Shown in pieces: positions 27,268 to 35,953 of a stretch of DNA of 64,000 bases; positions within the stretch are counted from its first letter, which is position 1, and every line of letters begins with the position of its first letter. The notes below the pieces were generated by a model. The model saw only the letters and a program-made list of their open reading frames with translations. It had not been told where the DNA came from and did not search any database. This DNA comes from Martelella mediterranea DSM 17316 (GTDB lineage: Bacteria; Pseudomonadota; Alphaproteobacteria; Rhizobiales; Rhizobiaceae), in assembly GCF_002043005.1 (NCBI RefSeq), contig NZ_CP020330.1, positions 1,200,501 to 1,264,500 of the forward strand, written 5' to 3'. Made by a program: the position numbers and the translations under genes.

Positions 27268-28695
27268 ATGAGTTTCAAGGTCGCCATCGTCGGAAGACCC
27301 AATGTCGGCAAGTCGACGCTGTTCAACCGTCTGGTAGGGCAGAAGCTGGCGCTTGTCGATGATACGCCCGGGGTGACCCGCGACCGCCGTCCGGGCGAAG
27401 CGCGGCTTGCGGATCTGCGCTTCACCATCATCGATACCGCCGGCCTTGAAGAGGCTGCCGCCGATACGCTGCCGGGGCGCATGCGCGCCCAGACCGAGGC
27501 GGCGATCGACGAGGCCGATCTTTCGCTGTTCGTTGTTGACGCCAAGGCCGGGCTTACGCCCGCCGACAATACGCTGGCCGAAATGGTGCGCCGCCGCGGC
27601 AAGCCCGTGGTGCTGGTCGCCAACAAGGCCGAGGCGCGCGGCTCGGACGCCGGTTTCTACGACGCCTTCACGCTCGGCCTCGGCGAGCCCTGCCCGATTT
27701 CCGCCGAGCATGGCCAGGGCATGCACGATCTGCGCGACGCCATCGTCGAGGCGATCGGCGAGGACCGCGCCTTCCCCAAGGAAGAGCCCGCCGAGGAAGC
27801 GCTGACCGATGTGATGCTGACCAAGGAAGAGGCCGAAAATCCGGAAGAGGCGGCGCCCTATGACGACAGCAAGCCGCTTCGGGTCGCGATCGTCGGCCGC
27901 CCGAATGCCGGCAAGTCGACGCTGATCAATCGCTATCTCGGCGAGGACCGGCTGCTGACCGGCCCGGAAGCCGGCATCACCCGCGATTCGATCTCGGTCG
28001 AATGGGAATGGCGCGGCCGACCGATCAAGCTGTTCGACACCGCCGGCATGCGCCGCAAGGCGCGGGTGGTCGAAAAGCTGGAAAAGCTTTCGGTTTCCGA
28101 CGCTCTGCGCGCGATCCGTTTTGCCGAATGCGTTGTGATCGTGTTCGATGCGACGATCCCGTTCGAGAAGCAGGATCTCCAGATCGTCGATCTGGTTCTG
28201 CGCGAGGGCCGCGCCGCCGTACTTGCCTTCAACAAATGGGACATGATCGAGGATCGCCAGGCCGTGCTCGCCGATTTGCGCGAGAAGACCGATCGGCTCT
28301 TGCCGCAGGCGCGCGGCATCCGCGCCGTGCCGATCTCCGGCGAACGCGGCACCGGCCTCGACAAGCTGATGCAGGCGATCGCCGATACCGACAAGGTCTG
28401 GAACCGGCGCATCTCCACGGCAAGGCTCAACCGCTGGCTCGACCATCAGACCGTCAGCCATCCCCCGCCCGCCGTTTCCGGCAGGCGGCTCAGGATGAAA
28501 TACATGACCCAGGTGAAGACCCGGCCGCCTGGCTTCATGATTTCCTGCACGCGTCCGGACGCGGTGCCGGAAAGCTATATCCGCTATCTGACCAACGGCC
28601 TGCGCAATGATTTCGAAATGCCGGGCGTCCCGATCCGCATCCACTTCCGCGCCGGCGAGAACCCGTTCGAGCACAAGCGCAAGAAGAAGCGGTGA
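27268..28695 (+). CDS. der: Ribosome biogenesis GTPase Der (EngA)
   Basis: Essential double GTPase for 50S subunit assembly. 475 residues. First G domain: GRPNVGKST near residue 8, DTAG, VANKAE. Second G domain: GRPNAGKST near residue 210, [13 protein letters not shown]. The C-terminal KH-like domain contains [12 protein letters not shown] and ends in a lysine-rich tail EHKRKKKR. An acidic linker (residues about 170-205) joins the two G domains. AGGAG precedes the ATG. Confidence 0.97.
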   Translation: MSFKVAIVGRPNVGKSTLFNRLVGQKLALVDDTPGVTRDRRPGEARLADLRFTIIDTAGLEEAAADTLPGRMRAQTEAAIDEADLSLFVVDAKAGLTPADNTLAEMVRRRGKPVVLVANKAEARGSDAGFYDAFTLGLGEPCPISAEHGQGMHDLRDAIVEAIGEDRAFPKEEPAEEALTDVMLTKEEAENPEEAAPYDDSKPLRVAIVGRPNAGKSTLINRYLGEDRLLTGPEAGITRDSISVEWEWRGRPIKLFDTAGMRRKARVVEKLEKLSVSDALRAIRFAECVVIVFDATIPFEKQDLQIVDLVLREGRAAVLAFNKWDMIEDRQAVLADLREKTDRLLPQARGIRAVPISGERGTGLDKLMQAIADTDKVWNRRISTARLNRWLDHQTVSHPPPAVSGRRLRMKYMTQVKTRPPGFMISCTRPDAVPESYIRYLTNGLRNDFEMPGVPIRIHFRAGENPFEHKRKKKR

Positions 28696-28703
28696 GGCGG
28701 TCA

Positions 28704-28722
28704 GCCGGGGTCAGACCCCGGC
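28704..28722. terminator. Hairpin between convergent der and yceI-type genes
   Basis: GCCGGGG (28704-28710) pairs with CCCCGGC (28716-28722) around a 5-nt loop. It lies 8 bp past the der stop and overlaps the end of the YceI gene on the other strand. There is no T-run, so termination is only suggested by position and stem strength. Confidence 0.35.
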
Positions 28723-29313
28723 CGGCTTGAACTCGATCTCGATTGCCACTTCCACGTCGTCGCTGAGCGCCGGGGTTGCGAATGTCAGCCCCCAGAGCGA
28801 GCGCTTGACCGTCATATGGCCGGAAAAGCCGAGCTTGGCGATCTTCTCGATCGGGTGTTCGGCAAGCGAGCCGTTGAAGACGACGTCCATCACCGCCGGA
28901 TGGGTTTCCCCGCGCATGGTCAGGTTGCCCTCGATCCGGCCGGTATTTTCGCCGGTGATGTCGATCCTTTCCGAGACGAAGGTGATCGGGTTCGCCGCGA
29001 GAAACGCCGGATCGCCGCCAATCTTGCCGTCGAAATCCTCGACTTCCGGGAAGGGAAAATCGGTCCTGACATTGGCGGGATCGATTTCCACCGTCAGCTT
29101 TGAAAGCTCCGGCTCATCGGCGTTCCAGTCGAGCCGGGCGTTGGCGTCGATGAAGCGGGCGGTGAAATGCGACAGACCGAAATGGTCGATCTTCCAGGTG
29201 ACGCTGGTGTGCGGGCTATCCTGTTCATAAAGTCCGCTCGGTGCCGGCGGCGGGCCGTCCGCCATGGCGGGGGCGGCGATCATCAGGGCGATGAGAAGGG
29301 CGTTGATACGCAT
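28711..29313 (-). CDS. Periplasmic YceI-family protein
   Basis: A 200-residue lipocalin-like protein that binds isoprenoid-type lipids in the periplasm. A Sec signal peptide is evident (MRINALLIALMIAAPAMA, cleavage near residue 18). Family patterns include HTSVTWKIDHFGLSHFTARF near residue 34, DFPFPEVEDFDGKIGGDPAF, and GNLTMRGETHPAVMDVVFN near residue 128. The biological role is uncertain. It stands alone, convergent with der. Confidence 0.85.
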   Translation of the reverse strand: MRINALLIALMIAAPAMADGPPPAPSGLYEQDSPHTSVTWKIDHFGLSHFTARFIDANARLDWNADEPELSKLTVEIDPANVRTDFPFPEVEDFDGKIGGDPAFLAANPITFVSERIDITGENTGRIEGNLTMRGETHPAVMDVVFNGSLAEHPIEKIAKLGFSGHMTVKRSLWGLTFATPALSDDVEVAIEIEFKPAGV

Positions 29314-29415
29314 TGTCGTTCTCCAGAAGGCAAAGCTTTGTGATTGTCGTGCAGAAGCGTGTGACGCAGACAGCGCAGTCTTCCGGACTGCAGCCGCCGC
29401 TGTTTTTGGCCGTTG

Positions 29416-30123
29416 TCATGCCGCCAGTCCGATGCCGGTCTGAACGGCGGCAAATTCCGCCTCCGTCAGGCTGGGCCGGATCGCGAATTCGACGACCGCG
29501 TTGAAGACCTCCGCGGGCATGGCGCGATACATGCCGCCGACCAGCGCATTGCGTTCGGCCGGGTTCATCGCCGGCAGCATCATGCGGGTGAACGCCATGT
29601 TCTCCTCCGGCGGGATCGAGGCGATGATGCGCATCTCGATCGCCTGCAGTTCCGCATCGGAGAAATTCTGCCACAGGATCGGGCAGAGCACGGTTTCCTC
29701 TTCATGCATATGGGCGAAGTCATCGGCGATATAGGCCGCGAAGGTGAGGTAGAGCCCGCGTCCGGCCTCGACGCGTGCAGCACCCTTGGTATTCTCCACT
29801 GCGGCGATCTTGTTCGCGATGATGGTGAAGGCCTCGCGATGATCATCGTGCTGCTCGTCGACGTGGCCGGTGCCGATCCCCCTTTCGTGGAGGGCCGCAT
29901 GGATTTCCCGGTCTTCGTGTTCGACATGGGCGGCAGCCATCGAGAGCAGGCGCTTCATATCGGCGAGAAGTTTCTCGGTCGCGGCGGCATCGGTGAAGTC
30001 ATTCGCGCCGAGGCGCGTAAGAAGCAGACATTGCGTGCGGCGCAGCCCCTTGTGGACGCTGCCGTAGAGGTCATAGCGTTGCGCCAGAATAGGCGTGTTG
30101 GTCATGAAGCCGCTGTGGCTCAT
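29416..30123 (-). CDS. Hemerythrin-domain protein
   Basis: 235 residues containing a four-helix bundle of the hemerythrin HHE type, able in this family to hold a di-iron centre that senses or binds oxygen or nitric oxide. Probable ligands are in AAHVEHEDREIHAAL near residue 62, EQHDDHREAF near residue 85, and HMHEEETVLCPIL near residue 125. The start at 30123 has GGAG ten bases before it; ATGs at 30135 and 30177 lack one. The gene is divergent from a PNPOx-like gene and a split-barrel/GAF regulator. That suggests a redox or NO theme, which is inference. Confidence 0.82.
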   Translation of the reverse strand: MSHSGFMTNTPILAQRYDLYGSVHKGLRRTQCLLLTRLGANDFTDAAATEKLLADMKRLLSMAAAHVEHEDREIHAALHERGIGTGHVDEQHDDHREAFTIIANKIAAVENTKGAARVEAGRGLYLTFAAYIADDFAHMHEEETVLCPILWQNFSDAELQAIEMRIIASIPPEENMAFTRMMLPAMNPAERNALVGGMYRAMPAEVFNAVVEFAIRPSLTEAEFAAVQTGIGLAA

Positions 30124-30328
30124 TTCTGTCTCCATGGTTTGTTGCAAGTGCCGGCAATCCGGCGGCGGCCCTTGCATTAGCCGCAGGCCTGGCGCCGCGC
30201 TTCCTAAAAGCTTGCTAAACGATTTCCCGCTTTCCTAAATCTTTCCTATTTGCAGGTCGTGGCTATGCCGATCCGATGGTCGCGGGTAGAATGGGCGAAC
30301 GGCAATCGCGCCTGCTGTGGGGAATAAG

Positions 30329-30802
30329 GTGCTTGAAGGCGACGTCGCGGCATTTCTGTCCGGCAACGTGATGATTGTTGCAGCGACCACCGACGCGGCG
30401 CTGCGGCCTCATGTCGGTCGTGGGTGCGGGGCCTATTTCGATGTGGATCAGGGCGACATCGTCCTGTTGGCGTCCGCAAGCCAGTGGCCGGGCTTCCACG
30501 CCAATGCGAGAAAGGGCGGTTTGATCGCGGCAACCTTCGCGAATCCGAGCACCTATCGAGCAGTGCAGATAAAGGGGACGATTGGCGCTATTGCGCCTGC
30601 GGATCGCGCGCAGGTAGAGCGGGCGAGCCGCTATCTGGCGGTGATGCTCGATCTGCTGGCCGGGCTCGGCGTCAGCCGTCTTCAGCTTTCCTCGGTGTTC
30701 TGCGATGCCGATCTGGTCGCGGTCCGATTCTGGCCGGCCGATCTTTTCGTACAGACCCCCGGGCCTGGCGCCGGTGCGCGGATATGGAGCGAGAAATGCT
30801 GA
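30329..30802 (+). CDS. Pyridoxamine 5'-phosphate oxidase-like (FMN split-barrel) protein
   Basis: A 157-residue split-barrel protein. Visible features are the N-terminal LEGDVAAFLSGNVMIVAATT strand pair, RPHVGRGCGAYFD near residue 27 and a conserved-looking WPGFHANARKGG near residue 53. The length is short for true PdxH, and the family includes flavin- and haem-binding proteins of unknown substrate. The start is probably the GTG at 30329, which follows GGGGA; a GTG at 30317 lacks a ribosome site. The last 7 bp overlap the following regulator gene, so the two are translationally coupled. Confidence 0.68.
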   Translation: MLEGDVAAFLSGNVMIVAATTDAALRPHVGRGCGAYFDVDQGDIVLLASASQWPGFHANARKGGLIAATFANPSTYRAVQIKGTIGAIAPADRAQVERASRYLAVMLDLLAGLGVSRLQLSSVFCDADLVAVRFWPADLFVQTPGPGAGARIWSEKC

Positions 30803-32142
30803 GCGTTCCGCTGGAGGCGATCCGCGACAGTTTCGAAGGCATTATGCCATCGGTTATCGCGACCAGCGATGCCGACGGCATGCCCAATATCTCCTATCTC
30901 TCGCAGGTCCACTACGTCGATAGTGAGCATGTAGGCCTTTCCAACCAGTTCTTTTCGAAGACGGCTGCCAATGTCGCGGTCACGGGCAAGGCGACCTTGG
31001 TAGTGCTGGATGGGCGCATCGGCGTTCAGCACATGCTCGAGCTGGTCTTCGTGCGCTCCGATCGCTCCGGCGAAATATTCGATCGCCTCGCCGCCCAATT
31101 CGACGTCATGGCGGGCCTCCAGGAGACGTCGCACATGTTGCGGTTAAGGGCCGTGGACATCTACCGGGTGGATGCGTGCATCGCCATCGATCCTGTCGCT
31201 CCGCTGGCGCTGCCGCCGCCGCTGTTGCAAAGCCGCGAGAACCATTTCTGGCAAACCGCCGTAACAACAGGTGAACTCGCCGCGCTCGGCGATGCCGAGA
31301 CGCTTCTCGACGTTAGCCTTGCGGTTCTGGAAGAACGCTTCGGGTTCGCTCATTCCATGATACTGATCGCCGATCTTGAGACAAACAGGCTCGTGACGGT
31401 CGCAAGCCGTGGCTATCCGCATTTCGGCTTTGGGGCCGAGATTCCCATTGGAGACGGCATCATCGGCATTGCCGCCGAACGCCGGCAAACCGTACGCATC
31501 CCCGATCTAAGACGCAGCCGGCGTTACGTCTCGGCAATCGCCTCTGCTACTGCGGCGACGTATGACGAAATCCCCATGCCGATGATCGATGAGCCGCAAA
31601 GCCAGGTTGCGGTGCCAATGATCGCCGGCGGACGCCTTATCGGCGTGTTGTTTGCCGAATCAGAAAGAAGCTTCGACTTTTCGCATAACGAGGAAGCCGC
31701 CCTCAGGGTGGTTGCGGCGCAGGTGGCCGCGGGTCTGGTTAATTTCGAGGTCGCTGATGGCCTGGGCGAGGCGGGTCCTCACGCCGCCGCGTCGGCGGCT
31801 GAAAGCGGCAATGAAAGCAGTTTCGCGTTTCAGTTTTTCCCGCGTGACGGCGGCGTGTTCATCGATAATGAATACGTCATCCGGGGCGTGCCGGGACGGC
31901 TGCTGCATTATTTTGTGCGCTTTTATGCGCAGGCGGGCAGGACGGTTTTCTCCAACCGCGAAATCCGGAGGGATAAAAGCCTCAACCTCCCGGACTTCAA
32001 GGACAATCTGGAGACCCGGCTGATCCTGTTGCGCCGACGGCTGGAAGAGCGCGGCGGGCCGGTGCGGCTGGAGCGTCCCGGACGCGGTCAGATACGTCTC
32101 GCGATAGACGGGAAGCCGGAAATTTCGATCGTGAATGAATAA
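30796..32142 (+). CDS. Split-barrel / GAF / winged-helix regulator-like protein
   Basis: 448 residues in three parts. About 1-130 is an FMN-type split barrel (PSVIATSDADGMPNISYLSQ near residue 18). About 160-318 is a GAF domain (LLDVSLAVLEERFGFAHSMI, then PIGDGIIGIAAERRQTVRI). About 345-440 is an OmpR-like winged helix (GVPGRLLHYF, FSNREIRRDKSLNLPDFKDN, RLILLRRRLEE). It begins at an ATG with GGAG seven bases upstream, inside the end of the previous gene. The likely role is a transcription factor sensing a redox ligand, flavin or small molecule; DNA binding is inferred from the fold-like pattern, and no target is known. The divergent hemerythrin gene is a plausible target. Confidence 0.7.
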   Translation: MLSVPLEAIRDSFEGIMPSVIATSDADGMPNISYLSQVHYVDSEHVGLSNQFFSKTAANVAVTGKATLVVLDGRIGVQHMLELVFVRSDRSGEIFDRLAAQFDVMAGLQETSHMLRLRAVDIYRVDACIAIDPVAPLALPPPLLQSRENHFWQTAVTTGELAALGDAETLLDVSLAVLEERFGFAHSMILIADLETNRLVTVASRGYPHFGFGAEIPIGDGIIGIAAERRQTVRIPDLRRSRRYVSAIASATAATYDEIPMPMIDEPQSQVAVPMIAGGRLIGVLFAESERSFDFSHNEEAALRVVAAQVAAGLVNFEVADGLGEAGPHAAASAAESGNESSFAFQFFPRDGGVFIDNEYVIRGVPGRLLHYFVRFYAQAGRTVFSNREIRRDKSLNLPDFKDNLETRLILLRRRLEERGGPVRLERPGRGQIRLAIDGKPEISIVNE

Positions 32143-32167
32143 CGTTGTGCAGCGATAGCGGTGAAAC

Positions 32168-33199
32168 TCAGCCGTCATGCGCGCGAGTTACGTTGTCATG
32201 GAACTGCGCGGCGGCTGCCTCCCAGGTGTAGGTTGCGGCCAATTCGCGGGCCTTTTCCGATGCGCAATCGAGTGCTTTGAGGCAGGCGGCACCGAGGTCC
32301 TCGTCGAGTGCGCCCGCCTGTTCGTGGCCGCCGAGGATATCGGCCGGGCCGGTGACGGGGAAGGCCGCCACGGGAATGCCGGATGACAGCGCCTCGATGA
32401 TGGTGTTGCCGAAGGTGTCGGTCTTGGAGGTGAAGACGAAGACATCGGCCTCGGCATAGGCTTTGGCCAGTTCGTCGCCTTTCAGCATGCCGAGAAAATG
32501 GGCCTTCTGATATTTCTGCTCGAGATCGCGTCGCGCGGGGCCGTCGCCGACGATCACGATACTGCCCGGCAGGTCGAGGGAGAGCAGCGCCTGGATGTTC
32601 TTTTCCACCGCCACGCGCGCGACGGTCAGAAAGATCGGCCGGGGCAGGCCGCCGAACGGGGCATCCGTCTTCGGGCGCGGATAGAACAGCGTGTTGTCGA
32701 TCCCCCGGCTCCAGCGCATCAGATTGTTGAAGCCATGACCCTCGAGTTCGCGGGCGAGGCTTTCGGTGGCGACCATGCAGCCATTGCCGGCATTGTGGAA
32801 GTTGCGCATCATCGAATAGAGCCAGCTTGCCGGGATCGGCAGGCGCGCGGAGACATATTCCGGAAACCGCGTGTGGTAGCTCGTCGAAAAGCGGAACTTC
32901 CTTCTGCGGCACCAGCGCCGCGCCTTGTAGCCGAGCGGCCCTTCGGTGGCGATGTGAACGTAATCCGGACGGCTTTCCTCGATCAGGCGGGCCACGTGGC
33001 GGTAGCTCGCCAGCGCCAGGCGGATTTCCGGATAGGTCGGCATGCCCATGTTGCGGAACATGTCGGGGGTGATCATCGTCACCTCCATGCCCATCTTCGC
33101 CAGCTCGCGATTGGTGTTCTCGATGGTCCGGACCACGCCGTTGACCTGCGGATGCCAGGCATCGGAAACGAGGGTCAGTCTTTTCACCGGTTCGTTCAT
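32168..33199 (-). CDS. Glycosyltransferase, GT4-like
   Basis: 343 residues with the two Rossmann-like halves of GT-B enzymes. The N-terminal acceptor side shows DAWHPQVNGVVRTIENTNREL near residue 14. The C-terminal nucleotide-sugar side shows VARVAVEKNIQALL near residue 195, then FVFTSKTDTFGNTIIEALSSG with the EX7E-type glutamates near residue 270. It resembles alpha-mannosyl or glucuronosyl/glucosyl-diacylglycerol transferases of alphaproteobacteria; the exact sugar and acceptor are unknown. The start is the ATG at 33199 (MNEPVKRLTLVSDAW); the in-frame ATG at 33259 adds unconserved sequence. Confidence 0.8.
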   Translation of the reverse strand: MNEPVKRLTLVSDAWHPQVNGVVRTIENTNRELAKMGMEVTMITPDMFRNMGMPTYPEIRLALASYRHVARLIEESRPDYVHIATEGPLGYKARRWCRRRKFRFSTSYHTRFPEYVSARLPIPASWLYSMMRNFHNAGNGCMVATESLARELEGHGFNNLMRWSRGIDNTLFYPRPKTDAPFGGLPRPIFLTVARVAVEKNIQALLSLDLPGSIVIVGDGPARRDLEQKYQKAHFLGMLKGDELAKAYAEADVFVFTSKTDTFGNTIIEALSSGIPVAAFPVTGPADILGGHEQAGALDEDLGAACLKALDCASEKARELAATYTWEAAAAQFHDNVTRAHDG

Positions 33200-33361
33200 C
33201 AAGAGACTTTCTGGAGCCGAAGGGTCCTTGAGAGGGTTCAGCCGCTTTAGCCCGCGCATATGTCAGTCATATTACAGTGGCACTTTCGCCGTGATTGTGC
33301 GTTGCAAAAGAAACGTGGCCGCCGCATTTACCTCGGGCGGTCGCGGAGATAGGCTCACGGC

Positions 33362-33430
33362 GAGAGCGCGTCCAGGAAAAGTGGATACCGGCTTTCCGTC
33401 CGGGCGCGCGTAAAAAAGATAGAGCATTTC
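33362..33430. repeat. Partial RIME-like mosaic repeat
   Basis: The segment GTGGATACCGG(C/T)T...CCGTCCGG...GCGTAAAA...AGATAGAGC matches the first palindrome of the fuller element at 36859-36962. Its outer arms GCGCGTCC and GGGCGCGC have diverged together, keeping the pairing. The second palindrome is missing; the copy stops at AGAGCATTT shortly before the alpha-glucosidase start. Confidence 0.7.
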
Positions 33431-33446
33431 GACCAGGGAATTTTCA

Positions 33447-35090
33447 ATGACGGACGGCAATACCGGCAATTGGTGGCGTGGCGGCGTCATCTACCAGATC
33501 TATCCCCGCTCCTTTCAGGATACCACAGGCGACGGCATTGGCGATCTGCCCGGCATCACCCGGCGGCTCACCTATGTGGCCGAACTCGGCGTCGATGCGA
33601 TCTGGCTGTCGCCCTTCTTCAAGTCGCCAATGGCCGACATGGGCTATGATGTCTCGGACTACCTCGATGTCGATCCCATGTTCGGCACGCTCGATGATTT
33701 CAGGGCGCTGGTCGACGAAGCCCACAGGCTCGGCCTGAAGGTCATCATCGATCAGGTGCTGTCACATACCTCCGACCAGCATCCCTGGTTCAAGGAAAGC
33801 CGTTCAAGCAAGGATAATCCCAAGGCCGACTGGTATGTCTGGGCTGATGCCAAACCCGATGGCACGGCGCCCAACAACTGGATGTCGATCTTCGGCGGTC
33901 CGGGCTGGGAATGGGACGGCACCCGCAAGCAGTATTACATGCATAATTTCCTGACGAGCCAGCCCGATCTCAACTTTCATTGCGAGGCGGTGCAGGATGC
34001 GTTGCTCGACGCGGTTCGGTTCTGGCTCGATCTCGGTGTCGATGGCTTCCGCCTCGATACGGTCAACTATTATTTCTGCGACGACAAGCTGCGCGACAAC
34101 CCGCCGATGCTGGAGGATGACGATGCCGCCGGCCTCGATGCCCCCGATGTGAATCCCTACGGTTTTCAGAAGCACATTTACGACAAGACAAGGCCGGAGA
34201 ATATCGGCTTTCTGAAGCGTTTCCGCGCGCTGCTCGATCAATATGACGACCGCTCCTCGGTCGGCGAGGTCGGCGATGGCGCGCGCTCATTGAAGACGGT
34301 TGCCGATTATACCGCCGGCAATGACAAGCTTCATATGTGCTACACCTTCGATTTCCTCGGACCGGATTTCTCGCCGGCCCATATCCGCAAATGCGTGGAG
34401 AATTTCTTCGCCGTGGTCTCGGATGGCTGGGTGTGCTGGGCGTTTTCCAACCACGATGTCGATCGCCATGTCTCGCGCTTTGCGAAAACGGAGGCCGAAC
34501 GCGAGCCGGTCGCGCGGCTCGCCATTTCGGTTCTGGCAACGCTCAGGGGTTCGATCTGCCTCTACCAGGGCGAGGAGCTTGGCCTGCCGCAGGCGGAGCT
34601 TGCCTTCGAGGATCTGCGCGACCCCTACGGCATCCGCTTCTGGCCGTCCTACAAGGGCCGCGACGGTTGCCGCACGCCGATGCCGTGGAGCAATGTGCCG
34701 CCTGATGCCGGCTTTTCCACGGCCGAAAAGCCCTGGTTGCCGGTGCCGGAAGCCCATCTGCCGCTTTCGGTGTTCGAGCAGACACCGCGGCCGGATTCGG
34801 TCTACAGCCATTACCGCGCCACGCTCGCCTTTCGCGCCGAGCACGCGGCGCTGTTTGACGGCGATATCGAATTTCACGACTGCGAAAACGACGATGTGCT
34901 GATGTTTACCCGCAGCAAGGGCAATGAAACATTGCTGTTCGTCTTCAACTTCGCCGACACGCCGCAGGCGGTGGCGTTGCAGATGGCCGTTGATCACGTC
35001 CATTCGCTTGATCTGCCGGGCATGACGGGCGTGCTGAACGGCGCCGAGGTGGAACTCGGCGCGTTCGACGGGTTTTGCGCGCGGATCTAG
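33447..35090 (+). CDS. aglA: Alpha-glucosidase, GH13
   Basis: Hydrolyses alpha-glucosides such as sucrose, maltose or trehalulose. 547 residues. GH13 features: YQIYPRSFQDTTGDGIGDL near residue 12, the nucleophile region VDGFRLDTVNYYF (Asp near residue 200), the acid/base Glu in SSVGEVGDGA near residue 271, and FSNHDVDRH with the third acidic residue near residue 334. A C-terminal beta domain follows. It is cytoplasmic, with no signal peptide. In rhizobia aglA usually sits in an aglEFGAK operon; here no ABC sugar transporter is beside it. AGGGA precedes the ATG. Confidence 0.9.
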   Translation: MTDGNTGNWWRGGVIYQIYPRSFQDTTGDGIGDLPGITRRLTYVAELGVDAIWLSPFFKSPMADMGYDVSDYLDVDPMFGTLDDFRALVDEAHRLGLKVIIDQVLSHTSDQHPWFKESRSSKDNPKADWYVWADAKPDGTAPNNWMSIFGGPGWEWDGTRKQYYMHNFLTSQPDLNFHCEAVQDALLDAVRFWLDLGVDGFRLDTVNYYFCDDKLRDNPPMLEDDDAAGLDAPDVNPYGFQKHIYDKTRPENIGFLKRFRALLDQYDDRSSVGEVGDGARSLKTVADYTAGNDKLHMCYTFDFLGPDFSPAHIRKCVENFFAVVSDGWVCWAFSNHDVDRHVSRFAKTEAEREPVARLAISVLATLRGSICLYQGEELGLPQAELAFEDLRDPYGIRFWPSYKGRDGCRTPMPWSNVPPDAGFSTAEKPWLPVPEAHLPLSVFEQTPRPDSVYSHYRATLAFRAEHAALFDGDIEFHDCENDDVLMFTRSKGNETLLFVFNFADTPQAVALQMAVDHVHSLDLPGMTGVLNGAEVELGAFDGFCARI

Positions 35091-35117
35091 AACAGGTTTG
35101 CCGCGCTCAATGTGATG

Positions 35118-35145
35118 GCGGAAACCCGGCATGCCGGGTTTCCGC
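35118..35145. terminator. Perfect 28-bp palindrome, probable bidirectional terminator
   Basis: GCGGAAACCCGGCA (35118-35131) is followed directly by its exact reverse complement (35132-35145). It lies 27 bp past the aglA stop and 7 bp before the end of the convergent aqpZ gene. No long T-run is present on either side. Confidence 0.55.
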
Positions 35146-35152
35146 GTCGGGC

Positions 35153-35809
35153 TCAGTCTTCGAGCGCCTTGAAGCGATAGAATAATGCGCCGAGCAAGCC
35201 ACCGGCCAGCGGCGCGACGATGAACAGCCAGAGCTGGGCCAGCGCATGGCCGCCGGCAAGCAGCGCGGGGCCGAAGCTGCGGGCCGGATTGACCGAAACG
35301 CCTGTCACCTGAATACCGACAAGGTGGATGGCGACGAGCGTCAGCCCGATCGCGAGCCCAGCAAAGCCGGCGGGCGCCGCGGCGGCGGTCGAACCGAGGA
35401 TGACGATCACGAAAATCGCGGTGAACACGACCTCGAAGACGAGCGCCGCCGGCAGCGCATATTCGCCGAGATAGCCCGGACCCCAGCCGTTCTGTCCAAG
35501 GCTGGCCGTGGAGCCGGCGATGATCGCCAGAACGAATGCGCCCACCAGCGCGCCGGCGAACTGAGCGACCCAGTAGCGCAGCATTTCGCCGGCAGGCATG
35601 CGGCCCGCGACAAATACGCCGAGGCTGACGGCGGGATTGATGTGGCAACCGGAGATCGGCCCGATGCCATAGGCCATGGCGACAATGGCGAGACCGAATG
35701 CAAAGGCGATGCCGGTCTGCCCGATGGCATCGCCGCCCAGAACGGCCGCGCCGCAGCCAAACAGCACAAGCACCGCCGTGCCGATAAATTCTGCCACGAG
35801 TTTCTTCAT
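35153..35809 (-). CDS. aqpZ: Aquaporin Z
   Basis: Water channel of the inner membrane. 218 residues with six hydrophobic helices. Both pore-lining NPA boxes are intact: HINPAVSLG near residue 60 and VNPARSFGPALL near residue 178, the latter with the selectivity-filter Arg. The narrow-filter residues suit a water channel rather than a glycerol facilitator. The start at 35809 (MKKLVAEFIGT) follows GGGG; the frame is open upstream without conserved sequence. It is convergent with aglA. Confidence 0.92.
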   Translation of the reverse strand: MKKLVAEFIGTAVLVLFGCGAAVLGGDAIGQTGIAFAFGLAIVAMAYGIGPISGCHINPAVSLGVFVAGRMPAGEMLRYWVAQFAGALVGAFVLAIIAGSTASLGQNGWGPGYLGEYALPAALVFEVVFTAIFVIVILGSTAAAAPAGFAGLAIGLTLVAIHLVGIQVTGVSVNPARSFGPALLAGGHALAQLWLFIVAPLAGGLLGALFYRFKALED

Positions 35810-35953
35810 GTTGAGGACCCCGAAAAAACGGCGGCCCCCATTCCCCGAGCGGCTCGCCGACAATTGAACGATCAATGTGGAGCGACCCAGGTGTTTTTTT
35901 CGAGATATGCGCGATTGATTCGCGTTTAGCAAGCAAAATAAGAGAGCGGCAAC

